A stretch of DNA of 64,000 nucleotides, taken from the IMG/VR virus record IMGVR_UViG_3300032220_000699, positions 124,001 through 188,000 of that record; one strand, given 5' to 3'. The notes below the pieces were generated by a model. That model was not told the origin of the DNA. It ran no database searches and saw only the letters and a program-made list of their open reading frames with translations. A program made the translations under genes and the position numbers. Below are positions 33,266 to 41,992 of the stretch, in pieces; within the stretch, counting starts at the first letter, position 1, and every line of letters begins with the position of its first letter. Source of the DNA: a virus.

Positions 33266-34693
33266 TCACTTCTTCTTGGAGAGCCAATACGGAACATACT
33301 TATCATAGTACATTTCGATTAGATCCATGGTTGAAAGGAATGGGATAGGATGGTCGTATTGATTAAACGTCCAATAATCCCGTGTGTTAAGCAGAACCTT
33401 CCAGTCATACTCTTTGCCAAGTTTCTCGTAGAGAGCTTTGACATCAGGTACTTCAAAAGGAAGATCTTTGTAGTACGTCTTAATCTGGAGAAGATCAGCG
33501 GTGATCTTAACTGCCCGACGAAGCATTGGGTCAGTATCCAACAAATTACGAATTGTAGTACGTCCTACCTTAACATCAGGATATAGAATCATGTTATAAG
33601 TATCGCGGCTACCCTCAATACCAAAACGGTCATGATCTTTTACATAATTAAATTCAGTCAAAGACGCAAGAACACCTTCAGTCTGAGAAACAACCAAGTC
33701 AAAACTATAACCACTAGGACCCGACTTATTACGGATCAGCTTAATAGTAACCAAGTTAAGATCGAAACTACCTTCATCGACACGTTCACGAGTCTTAGGG
33801 TATTCCGGACCTTTAGTGGTTTGATTATTAAAGACAGACGAAGACATTGTCTGCCAAAGCAAATTAGACAGATAAAGAAACTTACCAGCTACACCCTTAA
33901 CAACTTCACCAGGCTTCATATGTGGAAGCTGTCGAACAGGTATAGAAGCCATAGGGCCATTACCCATCGGAATATCTTTACCGATATGAGCGGTCATAAT
34001 GATATAGTGCGAAGATGCATTACAAACTGGAGGAATCTCCATCAATAAACGCGTCTTAGCCAAACCACCACGCATATGAATTGTATTACCACCACTGTCT
34101 CCGATTTCATTCTTGTTCTGAATTTCTTCGGTATCGGCGGTTGTAAATTCTGACACACTGTCAAGATCACCAAAGGAAGGAAAAATTGCCATGATCGGCT
34201 TATTATCCTTATCCATAAAAGGTGTCTCAAGGGTATAGTTTTTTGCATTCTTAATCTTCTCATTTCGTAAGAAGTCTTTCAGAAGCTTAAACCACTCATT
34301 CCCAAGGTGATAAGTTTTATCTGTAATACTCCAAGCACCTTCTTTAACCAAGTCGATGTCTTTGAAGATTTCAAACTTACGAGAGAGATCAAGACAGTGT
34401 TCAACGTCAATGTTGATTTCAGTGTCGTAAGTATTGAGATAAGGAAGGAACCCAGATGCCGCTGCTTTGCTTGCAGCAGATAACATCATGTAACGAGCAA
34501 TCTTAGACTTATAGGTGTTGCCTTTACCCATCACAGCGGTGAAGACACTAAGTCCGCCATTCATAATGTTTTCACCGCGTTTGCCGCGAATATAACGACC
34601 AGTCGGAATATCTAATAAAGCACCGACATTATAAAAAACTTTACAAGGATCAACCTCTTCAAAGGCCGGCTTGTTCTTAAACATTACTTGCAT
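33266..34693 (-). CDS. UvsX/RecA-like recombinase ATPase
   Basis: 475 residues from the ATG at 34693 (MQVMFKNKPAFEEVDP); TTGGAGA is correctly spaced for this start and not for the upstream in-frame codon at 34720. The Walker A loop is G-K-G-N-T-Y-K-S (about 56-63), with an aromatic residue where most P-loops have Gly, as in T4 UvsX (G-P-S-K-S-F-K-S). Further on, ASSHYIIMTAHIGKD fits the RecA-fold strand and sensor region, and a flexible DNA-binding-like loop (TADTEEIQNKNEIGDSGGNT) precedes it. Role: strand exchange and recombination-dependent replication. Located among virion genes between the spike and the baseplate genes. Confidence 0.75.
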   Translation of the reverse strand: MQVMFKNKPAFEEVDPCKVFYNVGALLDIPTGRYIRGKRGENIMNGGLSVFTAVMGKGNTYKSKIARYMMLSAASKAAASGFLPYLNTYDTEINIDVEHCLDLSRKFEIFKDIDLVKEGAWSITDKTYHLGNEWFKLLKDFLRNEKIKNAKNYTLETPFMDKDNKPIMAIFPSFGDLDSVSEFTTADTEEIQNKNEIGDSGGNTIHMRGGLAKTRLLMEIPPVCNASSHYIIMTAHIGKDIPMGNGPMASIPVRQLPHMKPGEVVKGVAGKFLYLSNLLWQTMSSSVFNNQTTKGPEYPKTRERVDEGSFDLNLVTIKLIRNKSGPSGYSFDLVVSQTEGVLASLTEFNYVKDHDRFGIEGSRDTYNMILYPDVKVGRTTIRNLLDTDPMLRRAVKITADLLQIKTYYKDLPFEVPDVKALYEKLGKEYDWKVLLNTRDYWTFNQYDHPIPFLSTMDLIEMYYDKYVPYWLSKKK

Positions 34694-34738
34694 TTTTATC
34701 TCCAAGTTTCTATCATCCAATTAGGGATTTAGTATTTT

Positions 34739-35557
34739 TTAATGTCCATGGTGGTTTGTATTACCACCATCGTCAATAATACTACCTGTAGCATGAATAT
34801 TTCCAGTGACATCAAAATTACCTGTCATAGAAACATTGCCTTGAGTTTTTGTATTACCTGTAGTGTTAACATTACCTTTGATATTAACATTACCTTCCAG
34901 ATTAATTGTTGGTGCTTTAAGATTAATAACTTCGCCAGCTGTTCCTGAGATTTCTTTTAAAGCATTTACAACAAACTTATCTTTTTGACTATCTAGCATG
35001 AAGGTATTACCCTTCTTGTCTTTTAATGTAAATGTACCAGCTTTGGTATCTATTTCGATATCATATTCTGTATATTCACCGTCATTCATAGCGGTATGAA
35101 ATTTGACAGATTTTTTCTTTGTATCAACTTCTAACCAATAGCTAGTTGTTTTATCAAAAGCAGAAATACCGGACTTAATATTTCCGAAACCATAAAGAAC
35201 AGTTTCTTGTCTACGAAGTTCTACTTCACGGAAAATAGTTGTCCAGTAATATTCATCGACATCACCAAACTTAAATAATACAACAGTTTCATTAGCAACA
35301 ACGTCAGGCGCGGTAAGACGATTACTTTGTCCAAAGGCTAACCATTTAGCTTTGACATAGTTCGTTGATTTCATTTCACTAGCAAAATTCTTACCGCTTG
35401 AATTCTTTAAAGTACCTTCAAACTTTGTCGAAGCATCTTTAATAGAGCCAGCTGGTTGAATGTTAAGAACTTCCATGGGAGAAACCATGATCATATCTGA
35501 CCCAACTGGTTTATTCTCAACAACAATACCTAATGAGTATAACTTTAATTCACTCAT
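34739..35557 (-). CDS. Central tail spike / membrane-piercing protein
   Basis: 272 residues. N-terminal part (1-200) is a beta-rich, OB-like domain. Residues about 205-262 form a regular beta-helix repeat (INLEGNVNIKGNVNTTGNTK, then VSMTGNFDVTGNIHATGS). The chain ends NTNHHGH. An H-x-H motif at the end of a trimeric beta-helix is the iron-binding tip of contractile-tail spikes such as P2 gpV and phi92 gp138. Acts at the centre of the baseplate to pierce the outer membrane. Start overlaps the stop of 35554..35949 by four bases. Confidence 0.85.
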   Translation of the reverse strand: MSELKLYSLGIVVENKPVGSDMIMVSPMEVLNIQPAGSIKDASTKFEGTLKNSSGKNFASEMKSTNYVKAKWLAFGQSNRLTAPDVVANETVVLFKFGDVDEYYWTTIFREVELRRQETVLYGFGNIKSGISAFDKTTSYWLEVDTKKKSVKFHTAMNDGEYTEYDIEIDTKAGTFTLKDKKGNTFMLDSQKDKFVVNALKEISGTAGEVINLKAPTINLEGNVNIKGNVNTTGNTKTQGNVSMTGNFDVTGNIHATGSIIDDGGNTNHHGH

Positions 35558-35949
35558 GTCGATTCCTCAAGATTAACTAAAAACTCAATAGTATTTACTA
35601 ATTCTTCTAAGTCATGTTTGAGTTTCATATTAATATCATTCTCTTGAATAATAGGAATGATACGTTTTAAACAGTAGTTAATGTCTTCTGTTGTCTTAAA
35701 GTAACCATAAATATTGACAGCAGCAATTTGTCTTTCATCAACTTTACTAACCAAGTTAAAAAGAAGATCTTCAAACGAAACATAATATACATTCATGATG
35801 AGCAGCTTATTATGCGGCTCATTAATAATATTTACAAGATTATCAGTAAACGCAAGTGTTTGTACTTTTTCAATAAGTTCCTGATTCTTTGAAGTGGTTT
35901 GTATCGGTTTTTTCTCCGAAGAGAAAAGTTTTTTAAATAATTCCAACAT
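35554..35949 (-). CDS. Hypothetical protein coupled to the spike gene
   Basis: 131 residues, start ATG at 35949. Charged N-terminus (MLELFKKLFSSEKK), then a helical body. Ends with ATGA overlap into the spike gene, so it is probably a spike-associated or chaperone-like protein. No recognised family. First gene of its unit, divergent from 36019..36324. Confidence 0.66.
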   Translation of the reverse strand: MLELFKKLFSSEKKPIQTTSKNQELIEKVQTLAFTDNLVNIINEPHNKLLIMNVYYVSFEDLLFNLVSKVDERQIAAVNIYGYFKTTEDINYCLKRIIPIIQENDINMKLKHDLEELVNTIEFLVNLEEST

Positions 35950-36018
35950 ACTGTAGACTCCTATTGGCGTTTAACTACAATATGTCACAAGGAATATTTT
36001 TTAACATTTGAGGTTAAC

Positions 36019-36324
36019 ATGGATAACGTAAATCTTTGTAACGAAGTCATTAAAGAAGCACAACGTCTTGGTCTGAAACAATCAGGTCTAGAAGCTATTC
36101 AGACCAATCAAATTTTTGTTGACGCCTATGATAAGAATATGGCTATGCAACGTGCTGCTTTGACAACTATGTTTTTCCGTATCTTGGTGAATGCGAGTTT
36201 CCAAGCACCACCTCAAATTAGAATTGCACTGAATTCTGCTAATGACCAGATTAGTTGGCTGGATGATATTAAAATTGTTATTCTTCCATTCGTTGTTGAA
36301 AATCAGGATGCTTATTTCCCATGA
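36019..36324 (+). CDS. Small hypothetical protein
   Basis: 101 residues, start ATG at 36019 with TGAGGTTA upstream. Mostly helical (VIKEAQRLGLKQSGLEAIQT). ATGA overlap with 36321..36542, so the two plus-strand genes are coupled. They stand between minus-strand spike and fibre genes. Function unknown. Confidence 0.7.
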   Translation: MDNVNLCNEVIKEAQRLGLKQSGLEAIQTNQIFVDAYDKNMAMQRAALTTMFFRILVNASFQAPPQIRIALNSANDQISWLDDIKIVILPFVVENQDAYFP

Positions 36325-36542
36325 TAGTTATCTCTTTAACTCAAACTGAATTACTTGTTCTTCTTTTAGGTTTTTCTATTTTGATTGCTATGATTATTGG
36401 TAATCAGCAATACTGGAAAGGTAAGTTTGAATCGCTTAACGAAGAACGTGGCGATGGTTCTGGATGGAGAGAAGAAGCACGATTCCTTCGTCGTATGGTT
36501 AATAAAACTGCAGCAAAAGAAGTTGAGAAAGAAGAATACTAA
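36321..36542 (+). CDS. Small single-pass membrane protein
   Basis: 73 residues. Hydrophobic residues 8-28 (TELLVLLLGFSILIAMIIG), then a charged helical tail (KFESLNEERGDGSGWREEAR). The topology would fit a spanin-like or accessory lysis protein, but there is no lipobox partner and no direct evidence. Stop codon lies at the edge of a perfect palindrome terminator. Confidence 0.66.
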   Translation: MIVISLTQTELLVLLLGFSILIAMIIGNQQYWKGKFESLNEERGDGSGWREEARFLRRMVNKTAAKEVEKEEY

Positions 36543-36573
36543 GAACTAGGAGAGGATATCCTCTCCTAGTTCT
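36542..36573. terminator. Bidirectional palindromic terminator
   Basis: Thirty-two-base perfect palindrome centred on GATATC; shares the 20-base core AGGAGAGGATATCCTCTCCT with the terminator at 43426..43457. Lies between convergent genes. Confidence 0.85.
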
Positions 36574-36579
36574 ATTCTG

Positions 36580-39500
36580 TTAGTACTTGATGAAGTAATT
36601 TAAACCATCGTTCATAAATGAAGCATCTGGTATCTTAAATTTAGCAACAGTGACAAACTGTTCAATTGGCGCAATATCTCCATTGTAATATGGAGAATAG
36701 TCATTCAAACCGCCAGCAAAGTTTGCTGTATAGATATTAGAGTTAGTGACGCCAGAAGCGATAGCGCCGCCGATAAGATGTATCTTACCATTAGTGATAA
36801 CTGCTGAACAAGAATGAACACTCATCGGGAAAACTGTTCCGTATGACCAAGTACCCAGTGTTCCGTCTGCATTGATTGTAGCAATTTGCGAAACATTGGT
36901 ATTAGAGCCACCTGACAAATAACCAGCTCCGATAATTACCGTGTTTCTACTTGCGATGATAATCGGTGCTTCGACACCTGTAAGTAAAGAAGGACCAGCT
37001 GTCCAATTACCTACATTGCCTTCAGGATCAATGGAAGCAGTATAGACGTTAGTAACACCACCACCACCTTGATTACCACCAATAATATAAACGCGATTCT
37101 TAGTTACAAGAGCACGGCCTAAATTAGTAGTCACAGGGAAGTTGAAAGGACTTTGTCTCCAACCACCAAGTGTACCGTCGTTATTAATTGTTGCATAATA
37201 AACACCTGTTCCTGAACCAGATCCAGAAACAACATATAACTTATTCTTAGTGATAAATACACTAGGATAACTAAAGGCAACAGGAGTTCCTGATACAGTT
37301 GACCATGTGCCCAATGTTCCATCAGCATTAATAACAGCTGTGAACATTGTATTAGCACCTGTTCCGCCAATAATATATGCTCTATTTTTGGTAACAACAG
37401 CTGTTGTATAGCTTGTGCTACCAGGAAGAACATTACCAAGAGAAGTAAACGCACCTAAGCTACCGTCGCTATTGATCGGTGCAGTGTACATTACCTGACC
37501 TGCTGAACCACCACCAACATAAACACGGTTCTTAGTAACAATAGTTGCATGAATAGAAATTGTTACAGCATTGGTTGCTGAAGTTGTCCAGCCAGTGATA
37601 TCACCGGCTTGTGTAGTGTTAAAATGATACTGTGTTTCCCACGGTTTACCAGAACCAGGATAAGTATAGTTTACAGTATCTTCTGCATAGTAACTTGAAT
37701 AATCATTGAGACCCTCAAGAATTGGCGCAGAATAAATAGTATTTAAACTTGTAGTATTATAACCACCAAGTAAATATACACGATTTTTGGTAGCTATCAA
37801 TTGTGAGGCTACCAAATTTGCAGGAATAGATGTTCCTGTGGACCACGTCCCAATTATTCCATCGGCATTAATCTGTGCTTTATAAACAGTACTGGAACTT
37901 GTACTAGGCGCACTATTACCACCTAATACATATACAGTATTTTTAGTTACAAAAACTTGATATCCAGCATCATTACCAGGTAATGATGCTCCAGATGTCC
38001 AAGTACCTAAGGTACCATCACTATTTATAGGAGCAGTATAGACCGTACTTACCACTGTACCGCCATTATTTCCGCCTAACATATATACACGATTCTTAGT
38101 TACAACTGCCTGCGACGCAGATAAAGTAGTAGGCAGATTTCCTTGATTTGACCAAGTACCAATACCGCCATTCGGATAAATATTTGCCGACTGGATAACA
38201 GAAGTATGTGTAGATCCGTCTGTTTTTCCACCAAGTAAATAAACCTTATTTCTAGTTAATATAACCTGAGATTGATAAACAGCCGTTGCTAGCGCGGTAG
38301 AGGTCGACCAACTATCCAATGTACCATCTGAGTTAATAATGGCTGTATAAACAGTAGAGTTTGCTGAAGAACCGCTATTGCTTGAACCACCAAATATATA
38401 AATTCTATTACTAACAACAATTCCAACAGCTAAATAAAGAATAACTGGTAAATTTGTGGTAGTTGACCAAGTGCCTAAAGTACCATCAGCATTGATAGCT
38501 GCAACATAAACTGTATTAACTTGAGCATTTCCCGCGCCACTCATACCACCAATCAAGTATGCATAATTTTTGGTGACAATAGCTACTGAATTACTCAAAG
38601 TTGTAGGTAATGTAGATGTTTCTGTCACCCAGCCAGTGATATCATCAGACTGTGTTTCGTTAATTTGATATTGTTGCTGCCAAGGTTTACCAGAACCAGC
38701 AACCATATAGTTAGTTTCTACTGAATTTGAGTAATAAGAAGAGTAGTCATTAGTGCCACCGGTGATGTCACCCATCCAGCAATTGCCTGACCATGCTGAC
38801 GCTAACATACCACCTAACACATAAATGCGATCTTTAGTTGCAGTAATATTAAAGTAAGCAGCTGTTGCTTGCAAAGTCCACATCTGCAATTGCCAACCAC
38901 TAATACTGCCATCAGACCTAATAGTTGCTTTGTAAATATTAGCAGAATGTGCACCACTTTGTAATCCACCAATCATATAAACAACATTACGGGTGACAAA
39001 TACTTGATGTAAAATAAATGTCACAGGCAACGATGTCTCAGCAATCCATGATCCAATACTACCATCACTGTTTAAATTTGCACTATAAACCGCATTAGAC
39101 GCGACGCTGTTTTGATATCCACCGAAGATATAAACACGATTCTTAATAACACCAACAGCACTCTGGTATAATGTAAAAGGTAAGCTGGTTTCTGTAGACC
39201 AAATACCAAGAGAACCATCTTCCTTAATATCTGAAGAATAAATAACACTTAGAGCTGTTCCGGAATAACCACCAACAACATAAACTCTATTACCATTAAT
39301 GAAAGCATGTGAATATGCTGTAGCTCCAGGCATAGCCGGACCATTACTCCAAGTTCCGATAGTGCCATCTGCATTAATGTCAGCAACAAAAATATTGTTT
39401 GTTGCTGTTGAATTATTAATATAACCACCAAGTAAATATACACGATTTTTGGTTACAACAGCAGTGCTATAAGCATAAACTGTTGGAAGAGTTGTTGCAG

Positions 39501-40407
39501 CAGCCCAAGCACCAAGTGTTCCATCGGCATTAATCTGAGCTGTATAACCTGTCCCAACATGTGAAGAACCGTTAAACCCGCCATAAACATAAACACGATT
39601 TTTCGTTACAAATGTGGCAGCACCACCAAGAACTCCCGGAAGAGCCTGAATGGTACGTGTGTTCATTATATCAGAAAAGTTTTCAGTATTAATGTCGTAC
39701 TGATTTTGCCAAGGTTTACCATTACCAGCTTTACCAACAATAGTATAACGATCACCTATGACATTATATAAATTCTGATATGATGATTTAACAAGCTCAG
39801 CGCCATTACAGCGTAAGAAACCAACAGGTGTTGTTGATTCTGTTTTAGCAATAATGTCACCAATAACAATACCTGTTGTACCGCCAACAACACTATCAAG
39901 ATAGGTTTTATTGATAAGCTGATTTGCCTGTGTAGGAATACCTGTGACAGATAAATTTCCTGTCATAGTTCCACCAGTAACACTTAACGCGTCTTGAATA
40001 CCATAACCATCTACAGTTGTTGGTTTATTAAGAGTGATCTTATCCCAGCTGATATTCGGAATATCAGATTCTGAAAGTAAAAGACCATTCAGAATACGAC
40101 CTTTATTATCAACTGAAACTTTTGCATAAGTACCAGGTGTGACACCTGTATTTGTTAAAATAAGAGAAGTGCTACCAGCGGAACTACTCAAGTCACCATT
40201 CATTGCTGGGAAACGAGCAGCACCAATAGTACCAGAAATAAGATTGTTGGCATTCAAAGATTGCAGTGAATTGTCAACATACTGTTTAGTGCTAGCACCC
40301 AAAGGAACAACAGGGTCAGCAGCCAAGAAAAGTGGATTAATAACACTACCACCGCCAGACACAAATTCGTCAGACAGACCACCTTGTTGGGTCATATTGA
40401 GTCTCAT
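36580..40407 (-). CDS. Tail fibre with collar domain and three six-bladed Kelch propellers
   Basis: 1275 residues, start ATG at 40407 with AAGGAG upstream. Same layout as 19517..22330: N-terminal fibre part with TKQYVD, a collar-like domain (GDIIAKTESTTPVGFLRCNG) near 190-225, then three propeller blocks separated by G-x-N-D-Y-S-S-Y-Y linkers and starting with K-P-W-x-x-Q-Y. I count six blades in each block, so 18 Kelch units against 12 in the other fibre. A similar C-terminal tail (NDYSPYYNG...YFIKY) closes both proteins. Likely a receptor-binding or adhesion fibre. Convergent with 36321..36542. Confidence 0.85.
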   Translation of the reverse strand: MRLNMTQQGGLSDEFVSGGGSVINPLFLAADPVVPLGASTKQYVDNSLQSLNANNLISGTIGAARFPAMNGDLSSSAGSTSLILTNTGVTPGTYAKVSVDNKGRILNGLLLSESDIPNISWDKITLNKPTTVDGYGIQDALSVTGGTMTGNLSVTGIPTQANQLINKTYLDSVVGGTTGIVIGDIIAKTESTTPVGFLRCNGAELVKSSYQNLYNVIGDRYTIVGKAGNGKPWQNQYDINTENFSDIMNTRTIQALPGVLGGAATFVTKNRVYVYGGFNGSSHVGTGYTAQINADGTLGAWAAATTLPTVYAYSTAVVTKNRVYLLGGYINNSTATNNIFVADINADGTIGTWSNGPAMPGATAYSHAFINGNRVYVVGGYSGTALSVIYSSDIKEDGSLGIWSTETSLPFTLYQSAVGVIKNRVYIFGGYQNSVASNAVYSANLNSDGSIGSWIAETSLPVTFILHQVFVTRNVVYMIGGLQSGAHSANIYKATIRSDGSISGWQLQMWTLQATAAYFNITATKDRIYVLGGMLASAWSGNCWMGDITGGTNDYSSYYSNSVETNYMVAGSGKPWQQQYQINETQSDDITGWVTETSTLPTTLSNSVAIVTKNYAYLIGGMSGAGNAQVNTVYVAAINADGTLGTWSTTTNLPVILYLAVGIVVSNRIYIFGGSSNSGSSANSTVYTAIINSDGTLDSWSTSTALATAVYQSQVILTRNKVYLLGGKTDGSTHTSVIQSANIYPNGGIGTWSNQGNLPTTLSASQAVVTKNRVYMLGGNNGGTVVSTVYTAPINSDGTLGTWTSGASLPGNDAGYQVFVTKNTVYVLGGNSAPSTSSSTVYKAQINADGIIGTWSTGTSIPANLVASQLIATKNRVYLLGGYNTTSLNTIYSAPILEGLNDYSSYYAEDTVNYTYPGSGKPWETQYHFNTTQAGDITGWTTSATNAVTISIHATIVTKNRVYVGGGSAGQVMYTAPINSDGSLGAFTSLGNVLPGSTSYTTAVVTKNRAYIIGGTGANTMFTAVINADGTLGTWSTVSGTPVAFSYPSVFITKNKLYVVSGSGSGTGVYYATINNDGTLGGWRQSPFNFPVTTNLGRALVTKNRVYIIGGNQGGGGVTNVYTASIDPEGNVGNWTAGPSLLTGVEAPIIIASRNTVIIGAGYLSGGSNTNVSQIATINADGTLGTWSYGTVFPMSVHSCSAVITNGKIHLIGGAIASGVTNSNIYTANFAGGLNDYSPYYNGDIAPIEQFVTVAKFKIPDASFMNDGLNYFIKY
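36700..39700 (-). repeat. Kelch-coding tandem repeats in second fibre gene
   Basis: Eighteen imperfect units of roughly 150 bases. Identical short tracts shared between units and with the 19.6-21.6 kb array could support recombination within and between the two fibre genes. Confidence 0.8.
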
Positions 40408-40525
40408 AATAGCTCCTTAGTGAAATCTGAAAATAGGTTCAAATGATGGGTTTAGTACCGTAGGGATAAATATTATTTTTAATAAGTTAAGAATTTTGTG
40501 ATCATGTATTCTAAGAGGAATTGTT

Positions 40526-41191
40526 ATGTCAAACCGAAAAGCTGCTGAAGCTTTTATTTTGCAATTTTGCAAAGATGTTGAGCCGACTGGTTACAATGTT
40601 GAGATCTATAAAAAAGCTTTTGAACTCATGTCGGATAAAGACTTCGATGCCTACATGAAAGATATCCGTGATGGTAATGCTTTTCTTGTTTTGTTTAAGC
40701 CTTTGTATGAAGCCAAAGGTCTTACTGTCGAAAACAATATGGCTGTTGCTGAAAAATACGGTCTTCAGTTCTTTGAAAAACTTATTTATTCTGGCGATGA
40801 AGAAGTGCCGGACTACAAGACTCCGATCGATTATCTTGTTATCGATCTTCCGTATCGTCGTCAGTCACAGACTTTGGTTAAGAAGGTTTCTATTCCTGAT
40901 AACAATAAAGTCATTGACGAACTAACATACCAGCCTACTGGTGATAGTAAGGGTGCTAAGATTTCTTATCCTGAACTCCAGGTTTTGATCGGTATGGGAC
41001 TTGAAAATACTATCTCTGAATTGATTCGTTTTAGAGGTGGTGATCGTAATGGTTTTAATGCATACAACGCGATGTTCTTGCGTTACGGCAATGCTAATTT
41101 GAAAACTCTCGAGAGCTATTCTACCGGTGTAGAATCAACTAAGACATTAAAGATCTATCTAACTGCAATGCATCTCTCGAATACAATTTAA
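40526..41191 (+). CDS. Probable RNA polymerase beta C-terminal (clamp-end) subunit piece
   Basis: 221 residues, start ATG at 40526 behind AAGAGGAAT. Residues about 105-185 (IDYLVIDLPYRRQSQTLVKK, then KGAKISYPELQVLIGMGLEN TISELIRFRGGD) align without gaps by eye to the last conserved part of bacterial beta, around E. coli [24 protein letters not shown]. An N-terminal SDKDFDAYMKDIRDGNAF helix also fits the preceding beta segment. phiKZ-like phages split beta and beta-prime into several genes, so such a piece is plausible. It lacks the catalytic lysine regions, which must be elsewhere. Alternative: a conserved phage protein of unknown function. Confidence 0.5.
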   Translation: MSNRKAAEAFILQFCKDVEPTGYNVEIYKKAFELMSDKDFDAYMKDIRDGNAFLVLFKPLYEAKGLTVENNMAVAEKYGLQFFEKLIYSGDEEVPDYKTPIDYLVIDLPYRRQSQTLVKKVSIPDNNKVIDELTYQPTGDSKGAKISYPELQVLIGMGLENTISELIRFRGGDRNGFNAYNAMFLRYGNANLKTLESYSTGVESTKTLKIYLTAMHLSNTI

Positions 41192-41200
41192 GGAATAGTT

Positions 41201-41992
41201 ATGACTGAAACAAGTAAGATTTATGTAGACATTGAATCTCTTCTTGATATAAGACAAGCTATTCTTTCAAAGTTAATGAATCCTAAAGATCTTATTGATT
41301 TTGTTAACACAGAAGAATATAACTTTAGAAGTACAGATAACTTCGCTAAAGTTGATATGGCTAAATATGAAGAGATTTATAAGTCTCCAACGTTAGATTT
41401 ATTGCAACGTTCAACTGTTACATTTATTGTTAATACAATTAGAACTAAGTTGATGAATCTTGAAAAGAGAAATGCACTATACAGCGAAACAAAGAAACCT
41501 GAAGTAATGCTAAATGTTTATCCTTTTGAAATGACTCAAGCTCAAGCAGACGCATTTCAGAACCTTTTATTTATTAAATTAGGATCTTGTTGTTTAGTTT
41601 CTATCATTAATAAACCAATAGAAGAAGTTGGTCCTTATTTTATTAAGACTATGAACTTCACAGCTTGTTTTATTTATCGTGTTTCACGTTGGATCGAACA
41701 TCATACCGATACACTTAACAATATTAAACTTCCAGATACATTGATTTATTTTCCAGCTATTTATAAAGTCCAGGAAGATACGAAAGATTTGGACAAGTTG
41801 AGAAAACTTGGTTTCAAAGATGTATTTGGATATCTTGAATTTCTACTGTCAAGTGCAGTGAATATTAATTTCCTTCCGATAGTTTTTTACAACAACATCG
41901 TCACTTCCTCTATCTTAGTTGATAAATATAACGAGGATTTGTCAAAAACAAGTTTAGGAGAAAGCGATGGCAATATCAGCGATGAGGTTTAA
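41201..41992 (+). CDS. Hypothetical protein
   Basis: 263 residues, start ATG at 41201 with AAGGAATAG upstream. Helical, with a central hydrophobic part (LGSCCLVSIINKPIEEVGPY). No recognised domain. Nine bases after 40526..41191, and its 3' end overlaps the 41967..43172 gene by 26 bases. Confidence 0.68.
   Translation: MTETSKIYVDIESLLDIRQAILSKLMNPKDLIDFVNTEEYNFRSTDNFAKVDMAKYEEIYKSPTLDLLQRSTVTFIVNTIRTKLMNLEKRNALYSETKKPEVMLNVYPFEMTQAQADAFQNLLFIKLGSCCLVSIINKPIEEVGPYFIKTMNFTACFIYRVSRWIEHHTDTLNNIKLPDTLIYFPAIYKVQEDTKDLDKLRKLGFKDVFGYLEFLLSSAVNINFLPIVFYNNIVTSSILVDKYNEDLSKTSLGESDGNISDEV

Noticed and set aside
36321-36542. Holin or spanin assignment for the small membrane proteins at 36321 and 46075
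   Set aside because: One membrane segment and small size alone are not enough; they are not next to the wall hydrolases.
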